42,952 nt of DNA, taken from the NCBI GenBank assembly GCA_034698045.1, contig JAQGAU010000083.1, positions 1 to 42,952 of the forward strand, in the 5' to 3' direction. The first letter of the stretch is position 1; each line of letters begins with the position of its first letter. A program made the translations under genes and the position numbers. This stretch comes from Paramacrobiotus richtersi. Lineage: Eukaryota > Tardigrada > Eutardigrada > Parachela > Macrobiotidae. Under the pieces are notes generated by a model. That model was not told the origin of the DNA, searched no databases, and was given only the letters and a program-made list of their open reading frames with translations. Positions 21,624 through 32,919 of the stretch are shown here, in pieces.

Positions 21624-22116
21624 GTCAGTACTAGTACTACAAAATTTTGTGAACCAAACTGCCGTCAACATCCATTTACACTACATACATGCATCATTAA
21701 TCCAGTTCAACTGGCATTCTAATCACATTAATCAACACGAAGATACCCATTCGCATGCCGTAATGAAATCATTCAGCAAGAAAGCATTCATATCATTCTG
21801 AAACACTTCTTCAAAGTCAAAACGCATATAAAGATTAAAAACAACGCCACTAAAAGATTTTTCAAATGCGGACAAATTACTTTAGACTTGAAGTATCTAC
21901 AGAAATCAGCTTATTCTACCTTTTCGACCGAAGTAATCAGATCATAAGAGATTTCTTCTCGCGGACTGTTTTAATAAATCCAGCAAAATTAAAATGCTGC
22001 CATCGTAATTTTTAGCGCTAGCATTGTTATGTCGACTTGCCATAAAAGTTTGTATACTAAAATTAAAATTAAAACCGCTATGAAAATAAGTAAACGGTTC
22101 TTAAAATTAAAAATGA

Positions 22117-22132
22117 AGCCCATCACTACACG
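22117..22132 (+). repeat. Dispersed motif copy, one base short
   Basis: agcccatcactacacg; one base shorter than the others, HHYT. Confidence 0.45.
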
Positions 22133-22744
22133 CCGGGATCGATCGATCGCCTGAACTTACCTAAAATACATTATTGGCATTATTCTCGCCGCGCTCTGAC
22201 AACGGGATATCCGTCAGAAATATCTTACATAACCAGAATTTAATCTGCTTTTATATCTGGCCGTCATATGCTACACAATTATACTCAGATTCCATAAAAA
22301 TGGCAGCCAAATGCAACTTCCAGGCTGTAATTAAGTTCCAGCAAACCAAAATCTTGCGATCATTCAAAAAAATAAATGACTCCTTATGTGGAAAGGAGCA
22401 AATTATCGATCCAAGCAGAAAAGTGCACAAATCGGGAAATGACAAAACAATTTTGCCAAAAAACGCAACGTTAAAAAATTAGTCAGTTCCAAAATGGGTT
22501 AACATAAAACAAAAAATAAAAATCAGGTAAACTGCTTACTGCGGTTTGCAAAATTCTTAAGCTGTTCATTTATTTTTATAAGTTAATTTTAAAAACCAAC
22601 AGTGAAACACACATGTTAGCAGAACTAAAAAAGATAAACTTTATGTTCTGATAAATTCCCAGCTACTTTTAGAACGCACTTTCAAATGTTAAATGACTCG
22701 CAAGCACAATCCATATGAGACAAGATGGATTGGAAGAGTGTATT

Positions 22745-22762
22745 AGCCGCGACACTACGTTT
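22745..22762 (+). repeat. Dispersed motif copy
   Basis: agccgcgacactacgttt; PRHYVF. Confidence 0.55.
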
Positions 22763-23468
22763 TTCCTAACCACTGAAATCGGTTGTTCGAGTGTCCAGAT
22801 CATTATACGCTACATCAGGCAAATCAACTAACAGTAAAGAAATAAAGCCTACAACGGGCAAGTATCGTGCCTAATCCCATTTGCGGCCCAATATAGCCCG
22901 TCGTTTATCAGTCAGCTTTTGACCAGTATACTAAACTCCATTCGATTCCGCTTTCACAATCTCCATTATAATCCAGCTAATACTTTCCGGACTATTTGCG
23001 CCCTACGCCGGCCATGTAATCGGCGTCATCTATCATATTTTTCTACAAAAAATCTCGCTGGGATTTGGGACCCAACCTGGCCTTCACCGCACTTCCGGTG
23101 TGGAGAAGCGCGTTTACTGAGTGGTGCGACAGTGGACCAGTTAAGCATTCAATGCTGGCCCAGAATCTGGAGATACTGCGTTCCTTAGCGTTTCCTTAAA
23201 AACTAACTTCGTAAACTGACCTAACTGTGTAACTGATGAATATGATCATCCATCCCAGGGCAAATCGGGATAATAATACTCTCATCAAGTAGAACGCGCG
23301 ATGGAATTATAAATAAACTGGACTCGATATAGAACTCATTTTCTTAAGCAGCAATTTTAAATGCAGTAAAATGAAAAAACTCCATCGGTATAATGACCAA
23401 AAACTGAACGAATATACGAATGCATATTACGATTAATTTGCTAGAACAAATGGGATCTAATCTAAACT

Positions 23469-23484
23469 AGCCAGTTCACTACAC
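23469..23484 (+). repeat. Dispersed motif copy
   Basis: agccagttcactacac; PVHYTF. Overlaps a minus-strand open stretch. Confidence 0.5.
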
Positions 23485-24111
23485 CTTTCTGTCAGCAATT
23501 CTGCACCCAGTTCCCAACACGATTTCATGATTGTTTGAACATCGCGATGGTGCATCATCCCCTTTTCCCGTTGCTGGTACGCCAGTAAATCATGAAGATT
23601 TATATCAGAAATACACTTTATTTTGACTTTGTTACCGGACAATTTGCAAAAGTGCATGATGCCAAATTATCCAGTGTATTTACCAGAACCGCTCTGCTAG
23701 TATTTAGTACCAAACATCGGTAATACGTCGTCGTCGTATTAGTCCGTACGTCGTTTATTAAGCAACTCCTGTTTTGCGAAAAAGTTTTGTTTTCTTCCTT
23801 TCCCGAGATGAGAGGCTTCTTCTATAGATCCTGGTGATAAATATTATAATTCTTGTTTGCTGTCGTGTGAAATGTTGTTTCGGCAATCTCCGTGTTACGT
23901 TAATTTGACCTCATGCATTTTTCCTTGGCACCCGGCCATTCCCACGAGAAATTCTCAAGCCGAACGGGAGTGAGCGAGGGCATTCTGTAACTTGGCAACA
24001 AGCTAATCATGCTGAAAATGAGACCTTCCCTTTTTTCTCATAACAGTGATAACACACGCAATTTACGTGTATCTATCGAGCCACATAGATACATGCCATC
24101 TCGACACGTAC

Positions 24112-24237
24112 TGGCTAGCTGTGTCAATTCAACATCGCCGGCTACTGCTGGAATAACATACGGCACTGCTCTGAGTTCTCCACAATCCATTTTAAAATAC
24201 TTCCGTTTCCAGAAATTGTTAAACAACGACGAATTGT
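24112..24237 (-). CDS. Diacylglycerol kinase, PH domain N-terminal exon, frame broken
   Basis: Short minus-strand exon between a 'gttttcag' acceptor and a GTACGT donor. It reads DNSSLFNNFWKRKYFKMDCG, the PH hallmark 'W-K-R-R-Y-F-K-L' of strands 1-2, and ends GDVELTQLA, which fits the 'D-x-VDLT-x-A-S' strand of DGK delta/eta PH domains. The middle does not align, so a frame break is likely inside. The PH C-terminal part is the next recognisable exon on this strand (20807-21103). PH domains of these kinases bind phosphoinositides and direct membrane targeting. The assignment rests on the PH plus C1 pairing. Confidence 0.65.
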
Positions 24238-26435
24238 CTGAAAACTATTTCCCGATAAGCGACAGCAAAACGACTTCGACCATTCCGCCATCATACTTTC
24301 ACTTTTCGGTGATTATTTAAATACATTTCAGAACAATTTTTAAAAAATTTTCTGACTAGAAGTCCTAATATTACACTTCGCTATCAATTCACAAACCGCA
24401 GGGAAAACATTGAAAACCTTACTGAGACGATTTCTTTAGCCTGCCGACACATTACCTAACCGTTTGCATGTGTTTTCTTAACGATGGTCTACCTGGAATA
24501 GAGCAATCTGTTTGAGGAGCCAGCCTTCCTTCACAACGTCACAGCAAATAATCAACAAATAGCAGTATCTCTGGGGACGCATTCTCCAGACAACAAGAAT
24601 CAAGATACAGAATTCTTCAACGTCCGATTTTACCCCCGGATTCCGTGTCATTCTCACTGTAAAACACGGAAACTCTCGTCATTCGGATCCATGCTGGGAA
24701 ATAATGTATATTTATAATCATCAACAGATTCTTCAACAACATAAACCATGGGATTTGCAGTTTGCGGCGCAATTCTCCGTTACACCGTGGATAGGGAGCA
24801 GTTAGGATAGAATCTACATCCGCGCATATGGGCAGGTGAAATGCTGTTCATCTGTTGTGACAGTCCGTTCATTTGGTGAAAAATAAATTGGCCAACAACT
24901 TTGTTCTTTAATAATAATGAGTAATAATGTCAATAAAGAAAGAATTTTCTGTTAAAATACTGGTATGCTGTGTGCAGTATGCTCTAACTGTAACAACTGC
25001 GCAGGCAGCGTAGGCTGGCGTTTGTGATTATGATTAAGGACACGCCTTTCGTGGCCGACACCGAGCCAGTCGGAAAGCGGGAATATCACTTCCGGCCTTC
25101 CACTACCACCACAACAGTGGCTCAGCTCGCCGTTTACTCATGCACCTCGCCTCGCTTCCCGTGTTTGTATTTAATTTTGCTGCACTTGTGATCGCGTCGC
25201 AATAATTGTTGAGAAATCGCCAAAAATTGACATTTGTTGAGTGGAGCTTTACGATTGATTTGTTGCCAAGATAACATTCACGAAAGCCCTCGCACTACAA
25301 TTTCCGCAACTAACAGTTACCGGTTCTAAACTATACTGGTTGAGTGTACTGTGGGACAAACTGCGGGGTATACTAACTGACAGATGAACTGTTCGCTGTA
25401 CGAAACACCAGCAGCAATTGTCGCCTAATGATTTTTACGTGGAACCGGGCATCTGGTAGGTGCCGCGCAACGGTCAGAGATTAATTCCAATATCTAACAG
25501 CATTCTTGTAGTGAATGGAATAATGGTGATTGGTAAATAATCAAAAATGTTCCTGTTAATGTCGGCAAATGAATACCGGTTCGATCATTTGCCACTCAAA
25601 TTGCTGTATACAAATTTTTGAACGATTTCAACAAACCATGAAAAACATGGGCACACAAATAAAACGAGCGAATTCCGAGAAAATAATCGAAATATTCACT
25701 TAACATCCAAAAACCACAAAACGACATATATGACAGCAAAAATTAAAAAACTGACTTTCTCCCGGTCGCACCTGGGCAGCGAGTGGGCGGATGTCATGGA
25801 GTAGTACTTAGTAGCGCGCCGCCGAAACGAGCGATACCACGGTTTTCGGGCTGTTCGGCTCTGCCAGCGACGCGCATGCCAGATTCTGGTCCAATTTGTT
25901 CAGAAAACGGTACATCAACTCCTGCACATCCCATCTAATGAACCTCGGATAGAATGGCCTAGGATCCACTTGCCAGCCATTTTGTAAATGCGGCAGCATA
26001 TACGATATGTTTATTCAGAATAAATTAAACTCGAACACTTTACTAACATCTGCTTTTCCTACTTATACAGGTGTTGTTAATATACCGAATTAATCTTGTT
26101 CGTTTTTCAAACAGACAACAACGAATCGCTCACAATAAACCACAACAAAGGTACTGTTTTTTTATCGAAAACTGCAGAAAATGCAAATTACACGAAACCC
26201 GAAGTTGCTATGGAAATTCTCGACGAGATCCGCAACAAAAACCGCTTAAAGATTACGATCAACAACTATTCAGCCGAAATAACACAAAAAAATTGGATAC
26301 ATGACAGGAAAAGTACATAGCGATGTAAAACAGTCCAATGCAAGCTAACATGAAAATAAATACCAGCGGGTAACAAGAAATAGTCCATTGAGGGAATAAT
26401 GCCAGTTTGCAGCGTCAAACAAGGATTTCGATGGT
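24238..26435. other. Spacer upstream of the kinase exons and downstream of U2AF1
   Basis: The GC-richer minus-strand patch at 25808-25920, after a 'gtgcag', reads ELMYRFLNKLDQNLACASLA and then EPNSPKTVVSLVSAARY to a TAA. It is a plausible small exon of unknown family. About 25000-25160 is GC-rich and includes cacttccgg, an ETS-like site, so it might be a promoter; this is only a guess. Motif copy at 25285. Two overlapping plus frames at 26071-26320 have no support. Confidence 0.4.
25285..25302 (+). repeat. Dispersed motif copy
   Basis: agccctcgcactacaatt; KPSHYNFRN then stop. Confidence 0.55.
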
Positions 26436-26607
26436 TTAATAGCGATCGCGACGTCCGCCGCCGCCGCGCCCTCCAAAATTACGCCGATCCCCACAGCCGC
26501 GTCGATCATCAAAATCATCCCGTCCGCTCTTCCGGGGTGGGCTGCGTGAACGTGAGTTCCCGCGATGTCTACCGAATGACGCTCCGGGACGCCAATTGTA
26601 CAGACGT
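26436..26607 (-). CDS. U2AF1: U2AF1 (U2AF35), last exon: RS and Gly-rich tail
   Basis: Minus-strand exon of 172 bases from a 'gtttgtag' acceptor to a TAA at 26436-26438, in frame with exon 2 through a split AA|A codon. It encodes RLYNWRPGASFGRHRGNSRS, then RSPPRKSGRDDFDDRR and NFGGRGGGGRRDRY. Vertebrate U2AF1 likewise ends in a short Arg-Ser stretch and a Gly-rich run after 'SREL-R-R'. The tail mediates contacts with SR proteins. It is shorter than the vertebrate tail and has few RS dipeptides. No frame break is seen. Confidence 0.92.
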
Positions 26608-26830
26608 CTACAAACGATTTAAAGGACAAATCAGCGAAATTCGCATAAGGAATGAAAAACTGGAAACATGTACACAATGAAAACGACAAGTGAAAATAAT
26701 CCCTGGTGCTAAATAAATGTGTACACCTTCGAAGATAAACAAAAGGATGATTGTTTACAGCAGTTAAAAAAAACCTAAATAAACGCGGCGGAACTGCAAG
26801 TGAGAATTATCGCGTATAAATAAACGATGT

Positions 26831-26848
26831 GTCGTAGTGTACTGGCTC
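26831..26848 (-). repeat. Dispersed motif copy, minus strand
   Basis: Minus reading gagccagtacactacgac; EPVHYDT. In the second U2AF1 intron, on the U2AF1 strand. Confidence 0.7.
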
Positions 26849-27221
26849 AAAAGGTCCGGCAAACAAGGTCTGAGCAATTACCGGTAAAAAAGACAAATCT
26901 GCGCATCTTGCCGGTGTACTTCTTCATAATCTTGTTTTTTCTATATTACCAAACTTTCCCGATCCAACAAGACCAGAAGAAAACCGAAGTGAATCAGTAC
27001 AATTTTACGACGACAGTATTCCAGTTTTTTTTCCATAATTAACAGCGATTGTTTTTCCACAATACACAGTTCCATAAAAAGGGCTGGTCAGAGTAACACT
27101 TTAATCTACAGTTTAACAGAACACAAAATTAAAAAAAACTTAATTAAAGCATTACTAAAATCTCAAAGCCCATTAATCTTCTGATAACCAGACTTCACAC
27201 CGCCAGGCCCGGTGCCAGCGA

Positions 27222-27237
27222 AGCCATTACACTACGA
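27222..27237 (+). repeat. Dispersed motif copy inside a U2AF1 intron
   Basis: agccattacactacga, orientation opposite to U2AF1, about 180 bases past the exon 2 donor. Reads K-PLHYE-D. Confidence 0.7.
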
Positions 27238-27414
27238 AGATTCATGAAAACTCACAAGAGAGCATTAAATTGCAAAATCTCATTTCATTTTGCAGGTAGT
27301 ATAATACTACAATCCAATACTAAAATAGTTTAATTATTCGTAGTATTCGTTGTCGTGCAACGCAACAATTCCTAATAAATGGAATCTACACACAAACAAT
27401 CCCGGTGGACTTAC

Positions 27415-27614
27415 TTGCGCAGTTCCCGGCTGATGGGTTTCAAGGGCATGAAACTGCAGAATCCACCGCGTGTACACTCGCCCATCTCGTACTGACGACA
27501 GCAGGCCTCACGGAAATCGGTGACGGGTGAGAGTTCCGCGTAGATCGGGAGTCCATTGAACCAGCGATTGTTCAGCTCGTTCACGGCGCGCTCCGCGTCC
27601 TCCTCGCGACGAAA
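27415..27614 (-). CDS. U2AF1: U2AF1 (U2AF35), middle exon: UHM end and second zinc finger
   Basis: Minus-strand exon of 200 bases with a TATAG acceptor and GTAAGT donor, open throughout. It reads FRREEDAERAVNELNNRWFN, GLPIYAELSPVTDFREACCR, QYEMGECTRGGFCSFMHLKP and ISRELRK. This covers the end of the U2AF homology motif, which packs the U2AF65 tryptophan, and the complete second CCCH zinc finger (C-x7-C-x5-C-x3-H) that reads the 3' splice-site AG. Near-identical to animal U2AF1 along its length. The intron after it contains a dispersed motif copy at 27222. Confidence 0.97.
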
Positions 27615-28240
27615 CTATAACATCGATTCAACAACGTAAGAAAATGAAATTTCTTCGACACAAGTGAATCCAGACATCTCAAAGCAAACAAAAACAAAAT
27701 TTCAGCAATGTTTCATAAAAAAATACTGGGGCATTCATCAGATGACTGCAGAGAGACACATTCAAAGCAAAAAACTGCAAATCCACATAAAAATACCCAG
27801 AAGAGAAACAAACAGCAAGATCGTTCAGGAACTGGAAAAAAATCCTAGTTAACGATTAGATTTAACGTAAAAATATCAAATAAACATTACAAATTGAAAT
27901 GTGAGAACTATGTAGCAAATTATACTATGGTACAGCAATAAACACTGCAGCAAATTGCTAATCAACCATTTTTCCTTGACAGATTAACAAAAGTTTCGCA
28001 AGACCAGCTGAAAATGCTCGTTTGGGTTCTCAACAATTTCCACCTGTCTGCGCTAATTATTGGCAAAAGAATGTGTAAAATTGATTACTTATGAATGTTT
28101 TTTGTTAGTCTGGACTCTGGCTTCTTTAGAGAGACATCAATGAAAAAAGCACGAAAATCTGCAACAAACAGTTCCAAACTGTCTAAAAACCATTTCAACA
28201 TCGTTCGGGTTCTCCAGCTTCCCAAGGCCGTTCTTCTTAC

Positions 28241-28589
28241 CTTAATACACACATTCCCCATCGAATGATCCCCGAGATTATCGCAAATGTTCATCTCCTC
28301 AATCTCCCCATAGCGGTCCTCCACTTCGGTGAAGATCTCCTCAAAGAACTGATCAAAATGCTCCTGGATCTCCGTCTGGGTGATGTTGCTCAGATGCGAT
28401 CCATCAGCCGTCTGGACACTGTTCTGCGGATTCTGGTACACATTCAGCAGGACAATCGTCTGGCTGAAGGTGGGCTTGTTGTGGGTGCGGGAACAGCTAT
28501 CCCCGTGACGACACGCGCCGATTTTAAAGTAGAAAGAACAGTTGACTTCGTCCTTCTCCCGGTTCTCCGCACCGAAGATACTCGGCCAT
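28241..28589 (-). CDS. U2AF1: U2AF1 (U2AF35), first exon, start codon out of frame
   Basis: Minus-strand exon ending at a GTAAGA donor after CIK. It encodes SIFGAENREKDEVNCSFYFK, IGACRHGDSCSRTHNKPTFS (first CCCH zinc finger), QEHFDQFFEEIFTEVEDRYG and EIEEMNICDNLGDHSMGNV: the small U2AF subunit, which recognises AG at 3' splice sites with U2AF65. The ATG at 28589 begins Met-Ala-Glu-Tyr as in other animals, but that frame does not join 'SIFGAEN'; the register is off within the first five codons. The conserved frame has no ATG of its own and stays open upstream to a GTG at 28615. A missing or extra base near 28575 is the simplest reason. Confidence 0.95.
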
Positions 28590-29532
28590 TTCAGTGCAGT
28601 TTGCGTTCTCGACACGGAATCGGATTATCAGAGATAATGAAGTTCTACTGGATAGAGGAGAATGGTTGGAGTATCGCTCTACAAATTCACGACAATCAGA
28701 AAACGATTTCCAGTGAAACTGACAGAAAAACCGAGAAAGTAAAAACTAAAACTTGATTACTTGAAAGTTTAAAAGTCGATGCACGGGGTACCTTCCGTAG
28801 TGAACGGTTACGTGGGTCAAGCGCCTGAATTAGATTATTTAGATTGTACCCGTAAGTACTTTTTGTTAATTTACCCCTAACACAATTGTTAATCACTGTG
28901 TTAATCCATTTGTAAATTCATACCGTTGTCGGAGATTTATAGGCTATTGAGGTATTCCCAAATTAGAAGCATATAGTAACTTCCTATTCCAGAATATTAT
29001 TCGTTAACAACGGAGTATTTCTACATCCAGTCAGGATAAATTATTACAAACCCACATTTCCGTATAAATGGCTGTACATTTCTGTCTCGGCCGGCGCGCG
29101 TTTTATTGCAAGGAACTGGTAGTAGCAAACTTAATCATCAAAAAGTCGTTAAAAAAATACATGATACGGATGTATTTTCAACTTATTGAACTGATAATAA
29201 GTCTAGTATTCAATTCAAATAATGCTGCTCAACCGAATACTATTATCAAACTATTTGTAGTTTAAACTCAAGCAGTTTATGTTAAGCAGAAAATCCAGCG
29301 GACCTTCCTTTGACGCACTGAATGTGATGTTACATATTAACTAACAATTCCCTTAATTCGTTCACTTAATTTTTGATTGACAGACCGCGCCGTAATAGGT
29401 TTGATAAACGGGTTAGATAACGTCAAACAGTCTTGTACATACAGCTCAGAAAATTTTGAAATAAAAACAAGATAAATAAATGAGAATAAAATTCTTATGC
29501 ATGCACCACACAAAACTGTTTCTTTTGCTTAC
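28590..29532. other. Region upstream of U2AF1
   Basis: AT-rich; expected to contain the U2AF1 promoter and 5' UTR, but no element can be pinned down. A weak minus-strand motif relative stands near 28786-28800. Nothing else seen. Confidence 0.5.
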
Positions 29533-29692
29533 AATTTCGTTGTTCAGCTCATGCAGAGTTTCCTGCCAGGAGTCGTCGGAGCAGCCAATATGACCAGTGC
29601 GGTGGCCTGTTGCAGGAAGAAAGCCGCTGAGCGCTCCAGGAAACCGAGCAAGGCGCCGAATGCACGCAACCATTCACGCGGCTCCCACCAAA
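29533..29692 (-). CDS. Helical-repeat protein, duplicated set, exon 3
   Basis: Minus-strand exon ending at a GTAAGC donor. Reads EWLRAFGALLGFLERSAAFF and LQQATALVILAA, then after a frame shift DDSWQETLHELNNEI. Alternating hydrophobic helices are typical of HEAT/ARM solenoids. The corresponding exon of the other set at 36518-36885 has a loosely similar 'GAMGSLLKGFEE...LLWSVVVFVEE' pattern. No further exons of this set are seen before U2AF1. Protein family not identified. Confidence 0.5.
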
Positions 29693-30016
29693 CTCCACAG
29701 CCGCCACATTTCTAACATCCACCTGAAACAGCTCAGTGTAACACAGTTTATTGAGGTAATGTATCTCTCAACCACTTGTTTTGGGTGTTTTCGTTTTTCT
29801 GTTGCGTATTTAGTATGAATTCACTATTTTATGTAGATATCACTTCGCAATTTTTTCTGCATTATTCTTTCATTTAGCTTACTGGTGAATTCGGTTTATA
29901 TAAGCGAATATCGCGAATGTACTACAGTAATATACTGCTTACTAAATTCTTTTTTGTTTCCTGATTTCACACATTATACAGCATTACAAAAGAATCACTT
30001 GTACAAATTGATTAAC

Positions 30017-30200
30017 CTTGTGGAGAATGTCGATGCCGGCGCCAATCATGTGGACGAACGTTGCCGAAAGACAGCTGCGGTGACATCCAGCGACATTGGA
30101 TTGCCAAAACTAAACTCCACAATTACATTCGTGGGACACGATGGCGCCAGACCGGAACGCTTCTACAAAGCACGCACAATGCATCGACATTTCTTTGCAG
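30017..30200 (-). CDS. Helical-repeat protein, duplicated set, exon 2
   Basis: Minus strand; ends after FVHMIGAGIDILHK at a GTTAAT donor. Its DNA is strongly similar to 37164-37330, where the same end reads FVHMLGASIDILHK before a GTGAAT donor; shared runs include gtggagaatgtcgatg, 'aaactccacaattac', 'gatggcgccaga' and 'tcgacatttct'. The rest of the exon is in mixed frames. It belongs to the second copy of a solenoid-like gene. Confidence 0.6.
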
Positions 30201-30426
30201 TATCATATACGAGTCAGCCAATCTCAAGAAAATAATCGAAACAACAGCAAACTGCTAGCAATCGTTACAGTTTGATCCTAATGATTCAAAAAGAATACTG
30301 TTACATAATAATTTCAAAACAAGCGACGCAACGAGACACGCCAGTATAAGATAGTCCCACAAACAGTAAAACAAATCACTGTGCATTGTTTAATTTGTTT
30401 TACTTGATTTTACTTTTAATGAAGCA

Positions 30427-30676
30427 GGAGAGTCCGCTGGTCAGAGTCAGCTGGATAACGCATCCGGACAGTAATTCGAAATCGTCGCCGAGTTGATCAA
30501 CGTCTTTCATTATCTGATGACAGGATAAATGGTACGTGGCAAGAATACTGGTCCGGCAAGCGTCTTTGATGCTGCTCCTCACAAGTCAGTACGAACAACT
30601 TCCCTCTTCCAGTCGGGTAAACATTTCCAGGCAGCGCCAAACGCGCAGCCACGAAAGACAGCAGACATCGTCATAT
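30427..30676 (-). CDS. Helical-repeat protein, duplicated set, exon 1
   Basis: Minus strand, acceptor tttttcacag. The better-read part is SSIKDACRTSILATYHLSCH and QIMKDVDQLGDDFELLSGCV followed by IQLTLTSG. The paralogous exon at 37749-37991 reads SIKACRTSIPLIYHLVCHQM and DGEQLANDPELLSGCIIQLT. The conservation of protein sequence between copies supports real coding. The N-terminal third is out of frame here. Confidence 0.65.
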
Positions 30677-30918
30677 CTGTGAAAAATTTTTCACTTATTT
30701 TTTTTTGCACTTTGCGTAATCAGATATTTTATCCCACGAGTAGCAATTTGAATCTTTCCAAATTTCACGCTATTTACCGTATGTAAGGACACCTTGTACA
30801 AACTTTTCTTTGTAATTACTTTCAGTTTGACAGGTTTACCTAGTTTTTAATGCGTAGTTTCTACAAAACGAAAGTACTGCAAAAAAAGCATCACTTGAAA
30901 CAGCACCGAAACACCCAC

Positions 30919-31239
30919 CTCAGACAAGCATCCCAGCTGCGCCGCCAAAAGCAAAAATCATTCCCCTTCATACGGCCGCATACTCCCATTACGCATAACA
31001 GTGAAGCCGATGAACAACCCCGCCAGATACAGTACACCTCCAACTACGCCTGCGCGGGTTGCACTTGCTCTTTGTTCGCCACCGTGCCCTGCACACTCCG
31101 GCAGTGTTCTTGTCGATGAGGACCACTTTCAACAGAGAGAAAAAGCTGGTCAAGAGACCGGCCAGACAGCTGGTCAATCCGACATCGCGCAATAAGGAAG
31201 CGTCGCTGGCGCTGAAGGACAGGTGTAAAAAGTGGTCCA
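30919..31239 (-). CDS. Helical-repeat protein, hydrophobic exon
   Basis: Minus-strand exon ending in a GTGGGT donor after LLLAAQLGCLSE. It reads FVDHFLHLSFSASDASLLRD, VGLTSCLAGLLTSFFSLLKV, VLIDKNTAGV, then with shifts QGTVANKEQVQPAQA and GVVGGVLYLAGLFIGFTVMR followed by NGSMRPYEG. Strongly hydrophobic helices; either solenoid helices or membrane segments. At least two single-base frame breaks. Lies directly upstream of the duplicated exon set and may be its predecessor in the same transcript. Confidence 0.55.
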
Positions 31240-31394
31240 CGAACTTTGCAGTTATGGATGGGCACTTTGCCAGCTAAAACAGTCGAAACCGGTTACTTTA
31301 CTCGTTACGCAGACAAACAACTTGAAACAACAGTCCATTTTCAACTCTTGCTGCATTCATTTTTACTACTGTACATTACCTTGTTATTGACGAC

Positions 31395-31542
31395 CTGGTT
31401 TGCTGTGCTATTTGCTGATATTTTCCGGTCAGTAGCTTAGCCAAGTCCCGTATTTGTTGTAGATTTTCTGCGGTTAAGGAGATGAAGGAGGGGCGAAAGA
31501 TGTTCGGGAAGTGTCGCATTTCACCGCGTCTTTCAGTGATTC
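31395..31542 (-). CDS. Helical-repeat protein, candidate exon
   Basis: Acceptor cgtattgcag, then ITERRGEMRHFPNIFRPSFI and SLTAENLQQIRDLAKLLTGK on the minus strand, open for about 49 codons. The donor is uncertain. Same strand and spacing as the other exons of this gene. No domain recognised. Confidence 0.45.
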
Positions 31543-32755
31543 CTGCAATACGAACACAATATACAAAAACAGCCCAATATTCCAACAGTCACGCATATAA
31601 CCTGAGTTCAAACTTCTAATGCTCTGACAGTTCACACTTCATACGTTTCTGATGTTCAAAGAACTGCGATGAAAGTACTAAACAACATACAAGGTCATAA
31701 GGTACATTTCACAATACACACACAACGGAACGCAAATTTCATTTCAGAAATCTTTCAAATCAATCTACTTTCATTGAGCTGACGGATCAGATTGCCAAAA
31801 TCTGCAATTGCCGAACGAAGCGAAGCGAAGGTACTCTATACTCAGCCAAAAGCGGTTTTGTGTTGTCTGTCGGTCGGTCAGTCACGACGGAAAAATAAAA
31901 AACAAAACAAAAACAATAAATAAAATTCTAACAAAAAAACAAATATTTATTGTGTTCAGTACACTGGAAGCAAAACAACTTCCAATAAGTTTCCATAAAG
32001 CTATAAGAAATCTGCGTTATTCGCTTCGATCATTTAGTGCAGCCATCGGCAAATGCACTTGCCTAGTAACTGATCTTTCACTTTACGACACTTGCAAATG
32101 CAGACCAATCGGACGGTCAAGCAGTAATCGGTTAGCTCCATTAATATAAGTTATGAAACGTTTAACGTACTGCTGGTCTCAGGTATAAATTACCTCACTG
32201 TGAAAGTAAAACGGTAACTTCGTAACTGTAAAACTGTATAAGTGTGGAACGGCTGCATGCATTCTTCCACTGACACCTTCCAAAAAGTTCTAGGTTATCT
32301 TTTAATGTTTCGACACGTAACACTCGTGCTTACCAACAAAGCGCAAACACACAGCTGAGCCTTGAGCGACGGTCGTTGTGATCTAGTCGATATCACCAGA
32401 AAGGAAACTGCAGCTGACCTAATATTCTCGTCAATTAACTCTGAAGTAACTGATCACAAGTGTTATCGTAGAATTATCATGCAGTATTAACTGTCTTGAC
32501 ACTAACTGCTCTTTTATTTCCCAACTAAACAGCTTCAGTATTAAGTTTTGTACAAATTACAATAATTAAATTTTGTACAAATTCACCAAACAGTCCGAAC
32601 TGTAACCAACCCTAATATAAAAAACGTTAAAAACGGGTTTCAAAAACTTAAAAATTTCAGTGAAAAATACAGGGAAATGGGAAGATACAGGAAACGACAA
32701 TGTAACATAAACCACATGATATTCAAAAATAGCGTAATCAAATGCAGTATTTTAC
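31543..32755. other. AT-rich spacer, probable intron
   Basis: No exon found on either strand. The plus frame at 31808-32149 is Lys/Asn-rich with no likeness. No motif copies. Confidence 0.55.
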
Positions 32756-32845
32756 CTTCTTGGTCTGTGCATCGTACCGCAGACTGACCAATACATCCAG
32801 CATCCGCGGCTGTCGCTCATCACACAGCTCGGCCGGACTCTCTCA
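32756..32845 (-). CDS. Helical-repeat protein, short exon
   Basis: Minus strand, ending at a GTAAAA donor: ESPAELCDERQPRMLDVLVS followed by LRYDAQTKK. Short but GC-rich and open, in line with the neighbouring exons. The acceptor is not clear. Confidence 0.5.
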
Positions 32846-32919
32846 CCATGCACTTCCGCTTAATCACACTCCCACAGGCGAAATTCCACTGCACACAAAC
32901 GCTCGGTTATTCTTGAATC

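Larger units (their letters stand above)
21104..24111. other. Probable intron of the diacylglycerol kinase gene
   Basis: About 3 kb, AT-rich. A minus-strand open stretch at about 23460-23610 (INLHDLLAYQQREKGMMHHR, then DVQTIMKSCWELGAELLTER) looks like an alpha-helical protein segment and may be an exon, but the family is unknown. Motif copies at 21606, 22117, 22745 and 23469. Other open frames (22174-22482, 21254-21490) give no likeness. Confidence 0.45.

Noticed and set aside
28265..28756. 163-codon plus-strand open frame
   Set aside because: Antisense shadow of U2AF1 exon 1.
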